A stretch of 64,000 nt of DNA from Pomphorhynchus laevis (lineage: Eukaryota; Acanthocephala; Palaeacanthocephala; Echinorhynchida; Pomphorhynchidae), in NCBI GenBank assembly GCA_012934845.2, contig WNNJ02003692.1, positions 1 to 64,000 of the forward strand. Direction: 5' to 3'. Below the pieces are notes generated by a model. It made no database searches. It was not told the DNA's origin and worked only from the letters and a program-made list of their open reading frames with translations. The first letter of the stretch is position 1, and each line of letters opens with the position of its first letter. Below, one piece after another: positions 1 through 10,439 of the stretch. The position numbers and the translations under genes were made by a program.

Positions 1-734
1 ATATTTATATTAATATTGTTTATATACATATTAATAATATTTAAATAATTATTATAGATAATTTATTATGAAATAACATAAATAACATATTTCCCAAATC
101 GCATTTCATCTACAATGTCCACCTATCTCTAATGTATTCTCTTGTCCAATTCTTTCAACAATTACTCTTCGTAAAATCGATTCAATACCTGTAGATTCAA
201 CAATAATCAATCAACATTTACACGAAGCCTGATGCTATAAAAACGCCTTTAAGTCAAAGTCAACGATCCTACAAGTAAAATCTCATCCCAGTCGTGATTA
301 ATATTCTAAATATTTTGATTTCAATTTATGTAATTCCTGTAACTTTTGCTATCAGCCCAAGTCGAGAGGCTGCAATGGGCAATAATAAATAACTTCTCAG
401 ATTAATATTATTGTATTAATAATATTATTAATATTATCATAAATTTAACATTTATATTCATATATATTTATTTAATAAATATATTTATTTAATTCATATA
501 TTTATTTAATAACAAAATAAAGATATAAATATTAATATTTATACTGATAAAATATTAATGATAAATAATCATTATATATAATTTATTAAAAAATAATATA
601 GTAATTAATATAATAATTAATAATTATTAATTATTATATTATAAAAATATATAATAATGCAGATATTTATTTCGCATATTGCCTTCCGGCTGGACAAAAT
701 TAAATATACAATAAATTAAATTAACCGTACAGAA
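1..734. other. AT-rich non-coding stretch
   Basis: Very AT-rich DNA with many short TTAATATT-type runs, notably about 400-660. No coding pattern is visible on either strand. If INTS6 continues to the left of the window, this is intron sequence of that gene. Confidence 0.5.
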
Positions 735-735
735 T

Positions 736-1194
736 TCATATCAAAAACCTGGCGTTTCGATTTTTTGAGTATACTTGCTTCAGATGAATTTGAAAATCTG
801 AAATCGAGCCATGCATGCAAAGGTGCGAAAAATTACACGTGATCTGCCTGAACCTCTTTGTCGACTTGTTTACATGATCACGAAGATAATACAGCACAGG
901 CAAAAACATGCAAAAGAGCTGAGCACACTTTTGAGCAAAATCGAAAGCGATAATGATCTGAGCAAGTGTGGAAAGGGAGTCTAATCGTACAGAATTTGGC
1001 GTAGTAGCCATCTAAAGATAAACTTTAAACCAGATGACGCTTTTGATATCTTGAATTTATCCAAGCAGTCTTAGTGTAAGCATGCGTTAAGAAGAGATCA
1101 GGATCCAGACTAAGTATCTTGCTATCGAAGAGACGTCGGCTTGCCAAATATACTGCGTTTTCATTAAGGCTTAATCTATTGAGAAGTTTGATCG
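736..1194 (-). other. Unassigned decayed coding-like stretch beside the Penelope-like fragment
   Basis: Base composition here is less AT-rich than the surroundings and open frames run on the minus strand, including one of 91 codons at 736-1011. The frame that best continues the GVPMGG reading has stretches such as LASRRLFDSKILSLDPD but also internal stops. I could not match it to a family. It may be the rest of the same retroelement or a second fragment joined to it. Confidence 0.3.
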
Positions 1195-1520
1195 AAAGGG
1201 ACCTCCCATTGGTACACCTTTTACTTGTCTAAATATAGATGTCCTTAAATAATTGTGATTTATTAAAATATTTAAGGATTCTAATAATTCAATTTTATCC
1301 ATATATTTTTTGATGGTTTAATTTTTGTATATGCGTTATAGTTATTATAACATATATGTATATCTTTTTGCATATCGTTTTCCAAATATAAGATTAATTA
1401 TTTTTCTAACGCTTCTTTAATTTTTGCTATATCTAAATTTGTATAAAGCGTACTAAAATCGTACGTATTTATATTCTGGAAATTTATTCCTTTTGTGTAT
1501 TCTGAAAATTCATTTACTAG
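1195..1520 (-). mobile_element. Penelope-like reverse transcriptase fragment
   Basis: The minus strand reads TYDFSTLYTNLD (about 1437-1475) and later RQVKGVPMGG (about 1203-1235). These are the usual RT blocks of Penelope-like elements: (T)(F/Y)DFSTLYT, then G-x-P-M-G. The fragment is short and has stop codons between blocks, so it is dead. It lies downstream of INTS6 exon 5 on the same strand, hence probably inside an INTS6 intron. Family assignment is from remembered motifs only. Confidence 0.55.
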
Positions 1521-1811
1521 ATGGATATACAATATGAATATATAATATGAATATATTTACCATATATTCATATTTACTATATTCATATTTACTAGATCAC
1601 GAACTATTACATCTTTCTTGTTAATAAAAAATTTATTGATTAATAAAAATAAATCAATTTTTATTAAATAAAAATAAAAATTGTCTTTGCTGTCAAAAAG
1701 AAATAGCGAAAACTAAATTTAAGAATCATAAAAATAAATTTTATTTCAGTTAATGTTTAGAGCTGCTATGATCACAACTTTCCTCTAATTTCCAACAATA
1801 AAAATGCTTAC

Positions 1812-4573
1812 CTCCCGTAACCTCACACATTGCATGCGTTGGTGATTGATTAGCGTATGGATTATGATTAACTTTAGGATTTTGATTTCGCAAATCGAAT
1901 ACAAAGGAAAAAATTCGCTGGTCCCAGCTAAAAGGCTCTTCTGTTAATTCAAACCCCATACATGTATTATTCATAGGTAAAAGCAGCTATTATAGAAAAG
2001 TATAACAGAGAACATACCAAGAGAGTACTAAAAAGTATAAAAAACGTTTTATTTTTAATTTTACGAGAATCTGAATTCATTAGAAAGTCAAAAGTTAAAT
2101 TATACTTTTTTGAAGAAAGCGGCAATGTACGAGAACTGCATTTTAATAACTCAATTGTTAAATTTGAATTTTTATTATAAAATAAAATTTTAAAGAGTTT
2201 GTTAAATTAATTGAATTAATTAAAATTAAATTAATTTAATTAAATTAATTCGTTATAAAATTTGTAAGTAATTGACATGAAATGATTGTGTAATTTACGA
2301 ACAACCATATCAAGAGAATTTTTAAAAGACTTCATTATTTGAATCAGCATTAAATTAATGTTGAAAAATAACTAAATAAAATTATAAAACATACATTTAA
2401 ATGATTGAAAACAAATTAGTTTTCTTTAAAAATAAATGTAAAAGGTCTTGGTACAAATGAGAAATAATAACATTGGGATTAGCTGCGAAGATATTTTAAA
2501 TAAAATTATAAAAACATCAGCTGTAATTCATTTATCAAAATTGTTTTTCTGTAAATAATTAATCAAAGTTCCATCAAAGATTATTTGTCATTCATTTATA
2601 GTGTTTAAAACAATACTCAGGCTATACCTATTTATGACTATTTAAGCTATATTCTTAAAAACCAGTCTTGTCATTTTAAGTCTTGGATTTTTATGTTTGG
2701 ACTGAACATTCTCGTATAAAAACTAAATATTTTGCATTTAATTCATGGATGGAAATATTTACATTTGAGAATGGCAGTAATATCATTTTCCCGAATTTAA
2801 AGTTCTCAAGTGTAAATTATATTTTAAAAGTTATTAAATATTAAATATAAAATCAAATATAATCAAATATAATTCAAGATAATTGAGCTAAAGGCCAGCT
2901 CAATAAAATTTCGTAATAATCAGACCATTAAAAAATTTCCTATTTTTTATTCTCAAGCGTAAGAAAAAAAGTAAAAAAGTAACAGCATTTATTTTTAAAA
3001 CCTGTAAATAGAGATGTATAAAGAAACGAACTATATGATTAAACTAACCTCGTTGTGAATACCACAGGGGCTAGTCAACTTGCAATAGTCAGTCAAGATA
3101 ATAACCATTGAAGTTTCCATAAAAAATGGAAAATATCCCTAAACATCAAAAGTTGAAAAAAATGTTCAGTTTTGAAGTAACGATTAAAACATTTAACTTG
3201 CAAATTAAATGTTTTAATTGTTACTTAATTGTTCTTGCTATATAACTACATATAAAAAGCATGATATCAATATTAATATTATCAATATTAATATTAATAT
3301 TATCAATATTAATATTAATATTATCAATATTAATATTAATATTGATAATATCTTGGGTTGATAATATAACTTTTTTATATTCAACTTAAACTTAGTTTGA
3401 GAAACAATAAAGAACTATAAACTAACGAATCAATATGTTAACTTATGAACAACAGTCATAACAGTCATTCGTATGCCTTAAGTTGATAATTAAATTTCGA
3501 TAATAAGCAATACACTTTTTTAACTTTTTCGAACTTTTTTTAACAAAATTTATTACTTTTACTAATACAATATAAAGAGATACTAAAAACAGTTTTATTA
3601 CCTACATTTTTAAAAAATGAAGAGCCACTACTGAGGCCACTTTATCTTGTGAGAACATTTGATTAATTACAAATAATAAATTCAAAACAAAGATTTAAGA
3701 GAACACTACGGAGAGTTGAAAATTCAGGAAAAAGCTATTTTTATCAGCAACAACTTGTTGATGATTTCCATTTTGTTGACAGCTTCATTATAATTGCATG
3801 TACGGAAAGAAAAGATAAATTAAATAACTTATTTTAATCGATTTTGATAGATTAAACTAATTTAATCTATCCCTTTATTATTTTGATAATTATATTATTA
3901 ACTATTGTTATAATTAACTATTATTATAAGTACTAGCTAGATTTTCAAAAACCTAAATAGACAAATACAAAGTAACCTAAACTTGAGAGACAAATTGATC
4001 GTGAATTAACAATTGAGATTAAATATTCTTTAGACGACGTTGTTCAAAAAATTCCAATTAACAAGGTGTTTTGGTTAAACTTATTAGTAAATGAAAGTAA
4101 ACAATTAAGAAATAATCAACATCAAGCTGAACACAAAATTAACTTACTTGGCCGAATGTGTCCATTCCTGTTGAGAGTCGATTTAAATTCAAGACATCCA
4201 ATGCGTATTTAAGGGCTATACCAAGGGACGTCAAGCCGGTTGGACGAATTGCGTTGAGACGGTCGCTAAATGTGCTCATATTTTCATGCCATCCTACCTA
4301 AAAGCACAAAACAATAAACATTAAATTGGTTATAAAGTACCTTAACATTAGTTGGTGGTGGATCTAATGTAAAAAGCATGTATCGATCCCGAAGATATGC
4401 CTGGTCTCGAGATCTTTCCTTGATGAAATAAATATTAATTTATGACAATTGCATTGGTTTACCTTGAGTATAGTTTCAACTGCAATTTTTGCTGTATCTA
4501 AATAGCTATTCCCTTTTGGTGTCTTTTGAGCCGTCGACAGACTGTTATCAACAAGAAACAAAATTATAGCCAT
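1812..4573 (-). CDS. INTS6: Integrator complex subunit 6, 5' half (five exons)
   Basis: INTS6 is a subunit of the nuclear Integrator complex (snRNA 3'-end cleavage and Pol II termination) and links it to PP2A. Exons read on the minus strand: 4463-4573, 4341-4418, 4148-4297, 3049-3138 and 1812-1986. Exon 1 starts at an ATG and encodes MAIILFLVDNSLST, the start of the VWA domain with the DxSxS metal site intact. Exon 2 gives DRYMLFTLDPPP, exon 3 GLTSLGIALKYALDVLNLNR, exon 4 PFFMETSMVIILTD, and exon 5 ELTEEPFSWDQRIF and MCEVTGG, all colinear with human INTS6. Junctions have GT/AG; the first three preserve phase 0. Introns are 44, 43, 1009 and 1062 bp. Exon 5 ends in phase 1 at a GTAAGC donor. 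The C-terminal two thirds are not seen and probably lie left of the window. The usual TDG of the VWA domain reads TDY. Confidence 0.9.
3175..3226. repeat. Hairpin in INTS6 intron 3
   Basis: Two 22-bp arms (3175-3196 and 3205-3226) are reverse complements with one mismatch, separated by 8 nt (CTTGCAAA). It is just upstream of exon 4, in the 1-kb intron. It could be a tiny fold-back remnant. Confidence 0.7.
3268..3356. repeat. AT-only simple tandem repeat in INTS6 intron 3
   Basis: About 90 bp made of ATTAATATT(ATC) units, repeated three to four times with a period near 27 bp. It is also nearly self-complementary. Confidence 0.85.
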
Positions 4574-4865
4574 ATAAACTGTGATGGACTAAATAATCGA
4601 TCGAATTCAAAGCGCGATTAATATTTCGGAAAAACAAGTATAGAACTTGAAATTTCGGTCATCTGGAAGAAATTAGTCCCGATAGTTATAACGTAAAATG
4701 ATCAATGAATTTAATCGGTGAGACTGGGACGTTCATAAATTTAATTAAAGGTTAAATTTTACCAAGAAAATACATGATTTCTATTTTTTAATATTTATTT
4801 TTTCAATTAAACTATTTCTTAACTTTTTTAGATATATCTAAAGCTTATCAATAAAGCTAACTTTT
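4574..4865. promoter_or_regulatory. INTS6 upstream region
   Basis: About 290 bp separate the INTS6 start codon (minus strand) from the recognisable 5' edge of LINE A on the plus strand. The INTS6 promoter should lie here. No TATA box or other element could be assigned with confidence. Confidence 0.35.
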
Positions 4866-5019
4866 TGACAAAGCTATCTAAGTATCAATTAACTGATTAC
4901 AAGAGTAAATCCAATACTCCAATTATAGTGGTATATCGATATTTTAGTCCGGAATATTGGCAAGGTCATAAGAAATATATGGATCCGTCGTTTTCGTCTT
5001 TTAATGAAAACTGGGGAAT

Positions 5020-6010
5020 ATGAAGAAAGGGACGAAGAAAGGCATCACAAGGCAATAAATCTTTAACGCCTAGAGTCATTCTAATCCCGAATTAGATATT
5101 ATTTCGTTTGCCTATGAACAACACGATGTAGCATGCAGTAAATCTGGATGTGATGAATGGACTAATGTTGGTGTGCCGTCTAGATCTAAAACCTTGTTAT
5201 TGAGGGAGTTTTTTTGTGGATTTTGCACCTTTGAAATACTTACCGGATATGCAATGGGTCGATGTTCCCATCAAGGTGATAATGCAGTTGTGGCCGACTC
5301 GTCCGATGATCTGCTATCAAATACCCATCAACGTTTATGAGACTAGTAATATCAATCTCACCCGACAGTAACACCTGATTCGACTGAATATTTGAAGTCA
5401 TTGTCTGAAAGTATTATTCACACAAGCATCACATAAAATACTATTGGCTCGGGATACAAGGTCGTTACACATTTCAATCTTGCTCAAGTTTATCCATGCA
5501 TTAACAAGGCACCAGAAGAATGTAATACGAGTAGTTTCACCCAGCTGCGTCATCAATATCAATCTGCCTACTTGGAGTTGAATGCAATTGACAAAAGGGC
5601 GCATTAAGTTATCTTTGTGAATGCCCCTGAATCTGTGGTGATCTCTTCTCAGTCTCGTATTGGTCATTATATACGATTAAGTCGTGGGATAGCTTTTTCA
5701 ATTTTTGATAGCTCTGAAAGGAAGTTTGAACGCTTCGTCCTTATTTAAGATAGATAAACAGACAGTCGAAGGACGTCCACGTTTATTGAAAGCCATTATT
5801 TGATCTTCGAAAGAGGTAGGATCATTGATTTCTAGAGGTTATCGGTTGAATGGTCAGGAAGTAAGGGTATTTCCTGATCTATCTTAGGAGCAGCGAAAAC
5901 TGCTACATGAATCACGGGCCAAGCTATAAAAACGTTGTGAACAAGATGAATATGACTTATGCATACGGAATTTTCGGGTGGTTTATTTGTTTTATGGGAT
6001 CCTGTTTGCA
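5020..6010 (+). pseudogene. LINE A ORF1 remnant (four-Cys finger + RRM-like)
   Basis: It starts with ATG at 5020 (MKKGTKKG). At about 5130-5240 it carries CSKSGCDEWTNV and later FFCGFC, the same C-x4-C ... C-x2-C finger seen in the ORF1s at 17.2 kb and 61.4 kb. An RRM-like region follows: VIFVNAPES (5622), RPRLLKAII (5775), SRGYRLNGQEVRVFPDLS (about 5835-5890), and DLCIRNFRVV (about 5957). Several in-frame stops show it is dead. The family role is RNA binding in the LINE particle. Confidence 0.75.
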
Positions 6011-8317
6011 TTTAAAGCACGATACCTCATATTCAGTGGCAGTCAATTTGCAAGATTGCCAGGGTTTATTAGTCGACTGTGAGGAAGTTCAGAAACACAT
6101 TGGCGGGATAAATGTTGCTTACAATCATATACATAGCGTAGTCCCTAAATTTTTATGAAATCCGATGTTAGGTAATGATTTACAAGCCGCATATATTATC
6201 CATCTCTATGACGTAGCTGCATATACACGTTTCGTATTGTTATCCATGGTTACTACTAGCGTAGAGTAGATCGAGATGGTAGTCGCCACGTTAGAGGTAT
6301 TTTAATGTACGTCCGTGAACACATTACAAGTAGAAATGCTATCAAAATTGCTGATGTTGGAGGATCTAATGAGTGATTGTTTGTAATGTCGCTTAGTTGT
6401 ATCCATGCTGCATTGTCTTCTGAATTCGGTCTGTCTAAGTCATAGCATCCGTATATTGCTAAGTCAATTGTCTAAACATGATCATTTTCTTCTAATGGGT
6501 GATTTTAACTTACCATCATTGAAATGAGGGTGATGATACTTATTTAGACGGGTGGACTTCGGATGCATACAAGGAATTATATTCTTATCTTGTTGACAAG
6601 TTACTGCTTGCCAATCATGTATCTTACCAACAAGGTACATGAACAATAGTTATCTCTTTTTTGACTTTTGGTTTTGCCTCGGTTCATTATACAAACAATA
6701 TTGACGTTTAATTAACACTAAATAAACGCTTGTGGTATCTGTAAACACTGATGATTTGCAAATATACGAGTTAAATCTTTAATTTGGCTGTGATAATTGT
6801 GATGTTGATGATAAATCGCTTAAGATGTGTAACAAACTAATCTCAACCTCGGATATGTTTGCTCGGAAGGCCGCTATTCGTAAGAAAAATCGTCTTGTGG
6901 ACCCGGGATTCGATGCAGAATTAAAAGCATTTTAAAAGCGCAAGAATTAAATGTTTAAACTTACTACTTGAGATCGTTCTCTTAGTTAGTTCACTCGGTT
7001 ACATAACCCATTTAATCGAGCTAAACTTACGAAGCGTAAATCATACAAAATGCAAATATTTCGTTCTTGGAAGGTTACTCTGAGGCAGTTCTGGTATTTT
7101 ATTCGAGAAAACAAATATGGAACATGCTGAATATCACTTTTGTATCAAATGGGGAACTTATAGAGTGGCGTGCTCTTATACTAAAATATGTGCGGATGAA
7201 TTCGAGCTTGACATTGATTTCCAGTCGGTCGGCTTATCTTTGGAGTCTGAAAGTCATTCTATAGATGCTAGTTGGATAGTGATAACAAGTCACGATGTTG
7301 ATGCGGAAAATTCCCGTCAATGCTCGTTTTTCGCTGCAGGATTTGATGACGTTCATCCATCTGTGCTAAAATCTCTTTGCGCTGGTAATGTCTGAGTTAT
7401 TTCAGATGTCGATAAATAGTGTAATTGTCAGATAATTGGTTAACGGCTATTGTTGTCCTAGTTTAAAAAAATGCGAAATGACGAGTACTTCGAATTATCG
7501 TGGGAGTAGTCTCGCATGTATAGATGTAAAATACATAAGTGCATTGCTCGGTGCCTCTTAAATAATCATCTTGATAGAAATGGCATCATTCACCCAGCCC
7601 AGTGCTGGGTGAATAGTTCTATCTAGTTCCTCACGTTAGCTTGATTCAATTACTGTTGGACTATGAAGTCTACAATGATTTGGTAACATGGAGTAAGTGC
7701 TACTTGTCCTTTTGTTGTTTTTGAGTACGTGTAGTCAATATCACGTAAACCACTTGATCACTCAAATGTGGTGTTCCACAAAGAACTGTTCATGGACCAT
7801 TGATGTTTAATGCGTTTTTTAACACTCTGTTGACCAAGTTGGTCTGTCCGTTCTCGGCAGACATTAAGGATCGGAAGATAATGCGAGTTATCCGCAGTGA
7901 TTCAAATAGGAGTTATGTGCAGTGATACACTCATAATGAATGTTAACCGTATTGATCGCAAACATCTAATTGTGCTCACCTTCAAATATGTAAGTCTCTT
8001 GTATCGTGGGATTATTTTATAAGCCCGAATAAAATTCCATCTTATGATCGTGTCTGTGACATGGGAGATATAGTCTCTTTCTTAATTAAGACTGATGCAC
8101 AGCACTCAAGTGTGTGCGACTGCCCCCTGGTCTGTACCTGATCAAATTTGCCTTCGATCATTGCTCCCCTCTATATTTGCGAATCTTTTGGAGTTGTTAG
8201 TTCGGTCATTGATTGAGTATGATGTTTCGACGTCTTCTCCGTGTACTCGGAGAGAGATGAACACCCTAGCAAATATATTGAAACAGTCGTCAAAATGGTG
8301 CGGGATTGTTTGATAAA

Positions 8318-8372
8318 CCTCTAACTACTTCTTAACTACTTCTCAACTACTTCTTCTCGACTACTTCTTCAG
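8318..8372 (+). repeat. Short tandem repeat in LINE A
   Basis: About four imperfect copies of an 11-bp CTACTTCTTAA-like unit. It probably expanded after the element died. Confidence 0.6.
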
Positions 8373-8765
8373 GATCTCGTTAACATTCGACGCATTGTTC
8401 GAAAACGTGATTGCTACTATATTGATGCAATTGAGGTTAATTTGAGGTGTGAATACATAGGTCATACGTTTGGTTCAGTTATTAAATCTCATAGCAGTCG
8501 TAATCATATACTTCGATTATCACATCGAGCAGTGCGTGTAAAACGGCTCCCAACATTTTATCGAATCCAGGGAGAAATCGTCGTACAAGCGTTTTGTTAT
8601 TTCCAACACTGCAGAAGATGCTCAATTGAACCTACGAGAATAATATCCGTTCACTTAACTTGTTTTTATTTCTTTTTTGGCTTTCGTTCATTCTGCTGAT
8701 TGATTTTATGAGCGGACAAATCAGCCTTAGTGGCTACAGGCCTGTACAAAAATATCATAGCAATA

Positions 8766-9185
8766 AAACCAATAGAAGAGTTAATTAATTTGAATATTAA
8801 TTTGAATATTATAAAATCTTAAATAATTATTTATTATTTATCATTACTTTTAATTTATATATCGTATAAAATACGTAGACTCATTTATCTGATTTGATTT
8901 GTTCTAATAGTAAGTTATTATTGACCTGTGGACTGTTTTCCCGGTATTATAACCACTGCCAGAAATACTAAAACAATGCATTTTTGATAAGACATTATTT
9001 TTCTTCTAATTTCCAAGCAAGTTTAATGATTTTTTTATAATGTAGAATTATAAAAAATTATCAACAAAATATTATTAAAATATTAAATTCACAATAAAAT
9101 CAAAAAAAATTATTAAAATAAATATTTAAACTGTAAACGGAAAAATTTTATAGATGAATAATAAACAATATGCTTTGTATTAAAA
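8766..9185. other. AT-rich intergenic stretch with edges of two dispersed repeats
   Basis: No gene is seen. The part near 8868-8905 (AAATACGTAGACTCATTTAT) matches the edge of the repeat called S (20535-20720, 49745-49960). The part near 9147-9181 (TTTATAGATGAATAATAAAC, then ATATGCTTTGTATTA) matches the edge of the repeat called R (20812-20860, 62591-62640). Confidence 0.5.
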
Positions 9186-9189
9186 AAAG

Positions 9190-9435
9190 GAGTCTTTTTA
9201 ATAAAGCAAATACACAGACTGTGTGCTTACAAACTCACAAAAGCGAAACAGATTGAAAACATTAATTACTCGTTTAGAAGCAATTAACGTAGTTGCTTTT
9301 TGAAAAAAGGAGTGAGGGTGAAAATCGGGGTAATTAGGTAGGGAATTCCAAAGTAGAGGAGCAGCGATATGTAAATCTCGACGGCCGATATTGGTTGAGT
9401 GAAGAGGTACATGTAGCAGAAGAGAAGCACATGAA
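9190..9435 (-). mobile_element. LINE 3' end fragment (D-like)
   Basis: The minus strand reads LLLHVPLHSTNIGRRDLHI and APLLWNSLPNYPDF, matching the C-terminal HVPNYS... LAWNQLP block of families C and D. It ends with the tail GTAAGC-ACACAGTCTGTGT-ATTTGC. It is 5'-truncated to about 245 bp and abuts a plus-strand family C fragment. Confidence 0.75.
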
Positions 9436-10335
9436 CGTATCTATCTTCTCACACAGTAACATCATCCTCTCCTCACGATCTTGCATTTCTTTTCGATTCT
9501 GAACTCACATCCATTATCAATCTGCTCATGCCGTTCAAGCCTAACCTCCAGAGTCGCTTGCACTGTGCCCCATGCTTTGACATCCAATGCCTACTCTCAA
9601 AGCGTCGACTCCATCATGCTTTTCAAGTCTATCAATGCTTTCTCAGACGTGATTTCCGCTCGCTCACTCCGTCTCTCCGTGATTTCTATCTTGCTCTTCG
9701 CCGGTCTCATCTCCATCGACTACTTACCAAATGCAACTCCTTCTAACAGCATAAAATCGAAACTTCATTCAACTCTAAGACTCTCAGGCATACTTTTAAC
9801 TCAATCCTTGCTCGCTCCTCTTCGCCTTGCAACGTCAATCCCCATGATTATTTGTCATTTCTCCAGACCAAAGTATCAAAGTTGCTCTCTCACAACCCCG
9901 TCTCCATCCTATCCCACTCTGCCCCGCATAGCCTCATCCTCCCAGAACTCTTTCATATTCTCCTTGTCTCACCTACCGAAGTATCATCTGTTCTCATGTC
10001 CTTGCCCAACAAAACCACACCTGCCGATCCTCTGCCTAACTACATACTTTAATCCATATGCTCATCGATATCCCCTTTTCTCACAACCTTGTTTAACTCG
10101 TCCATCCGCAGTCGTATATTCCCTTCACACTGGAAATCGGCAATCTTTCGTCCCCTCCTAAATAAACAATCGCTCGACATCTCTCTTCCTTCTAGCTATC
10201 GCCCCATTTCACTACTCCCTACTTTTTCTATGCTCTTAGAACGCATCATCTTAATACAGTTCAACGCTTATCTCTCCTCATCCAATCTGTACCCTCCAAA
10301 CCAATCCGCTTTTCGCTCAAATCGCTTTTGGCTTT
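9436..10335 (+). mobile_element. LINE family C, internal fragment (copy C1)
   Basis: Plus-strand ORF2 sequence covers the linker and first RT blocks: PCFDIQCLLSKRRLHHAFQV, then SPTEVSSVLMSLPNKTTPAD and FPSHWKSAIFRPLLNKQSLD, then SSYRPISLLPTFSMLLERII. It stops before the YADD block. Both ends are cut. Frame changes separate the blocks, so it is non-functional. It is very similar to the copies at 13.4-17.4 and 17.95-20.4 kb. Confidence 0.85.
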
Positions 10336-10414
10336 ATGCTCGGATAAAATCTGGAGAAAGTGATCTGCATTTCGCTTTATGCTATGATAGAATCTGGAGA
10401 AACTGATCTGCATG
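10318..10414. repeat. Tandem duplication at the C1/B junction
   Basis: Two copies of about 50 bp (TTATGCT...GATARAATCTGGAGAAA, then TGATCTGCAT) lie head to tail, exactly where the C1 fragment ends and the spacer before LINE B starts. Confidence 0.75.
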
Positions 10415-10439
10415 TTGGAAATTTTCAAGTAGTTCGGTG

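Larger units (their letters stand above)
4866..8765 (+). mobile_element. LINE family A, decayed near-full-length copy (CR1-like)
   Basis: The order is ORF1 (about 5020-6010), then endonuclease and reverse transcriptase (about 6190-8700), all on the plus strand with many stops and frame changes. Endonuclease remnant: RVDRDGSRH and LMYVREHITS near 6260-6330. RT remnant: GVPQRTVHGPLMFNAF near 7770-7820, corresponding to the VPQGxxxxPLLF block. The C-terminal tail (about 8440-8640) resembles the last block of CR1-like ORF2 (GSVIKSHSSRNHILRLSHRA). The catalytic YADD region reads FSADIKD. The 5' end is within 300 bp of the INTS6 start, head to head with it. Confidence 0.8.

Noticed and set aside
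1735-1766. A sixth INTS6 exon starting after CATAG at about 1766
   Set aside because: It would give a 46-bp intron but then only seven residues before a stop, with no resemblance to INTS6.
1750-1811. Continuation of INTS6 exon 5 through to the stop at 1750
   Set aside because: Homology to INTS6 ends at MCEVTGG exactly at a GTAAGC donor; the following residues show no match and look like retained intron.
7067-7395. Two overlapping open frames of 65 and 92 codons
   Set aside because: They are pieces of the decayed LINE A linker, not independent genes.
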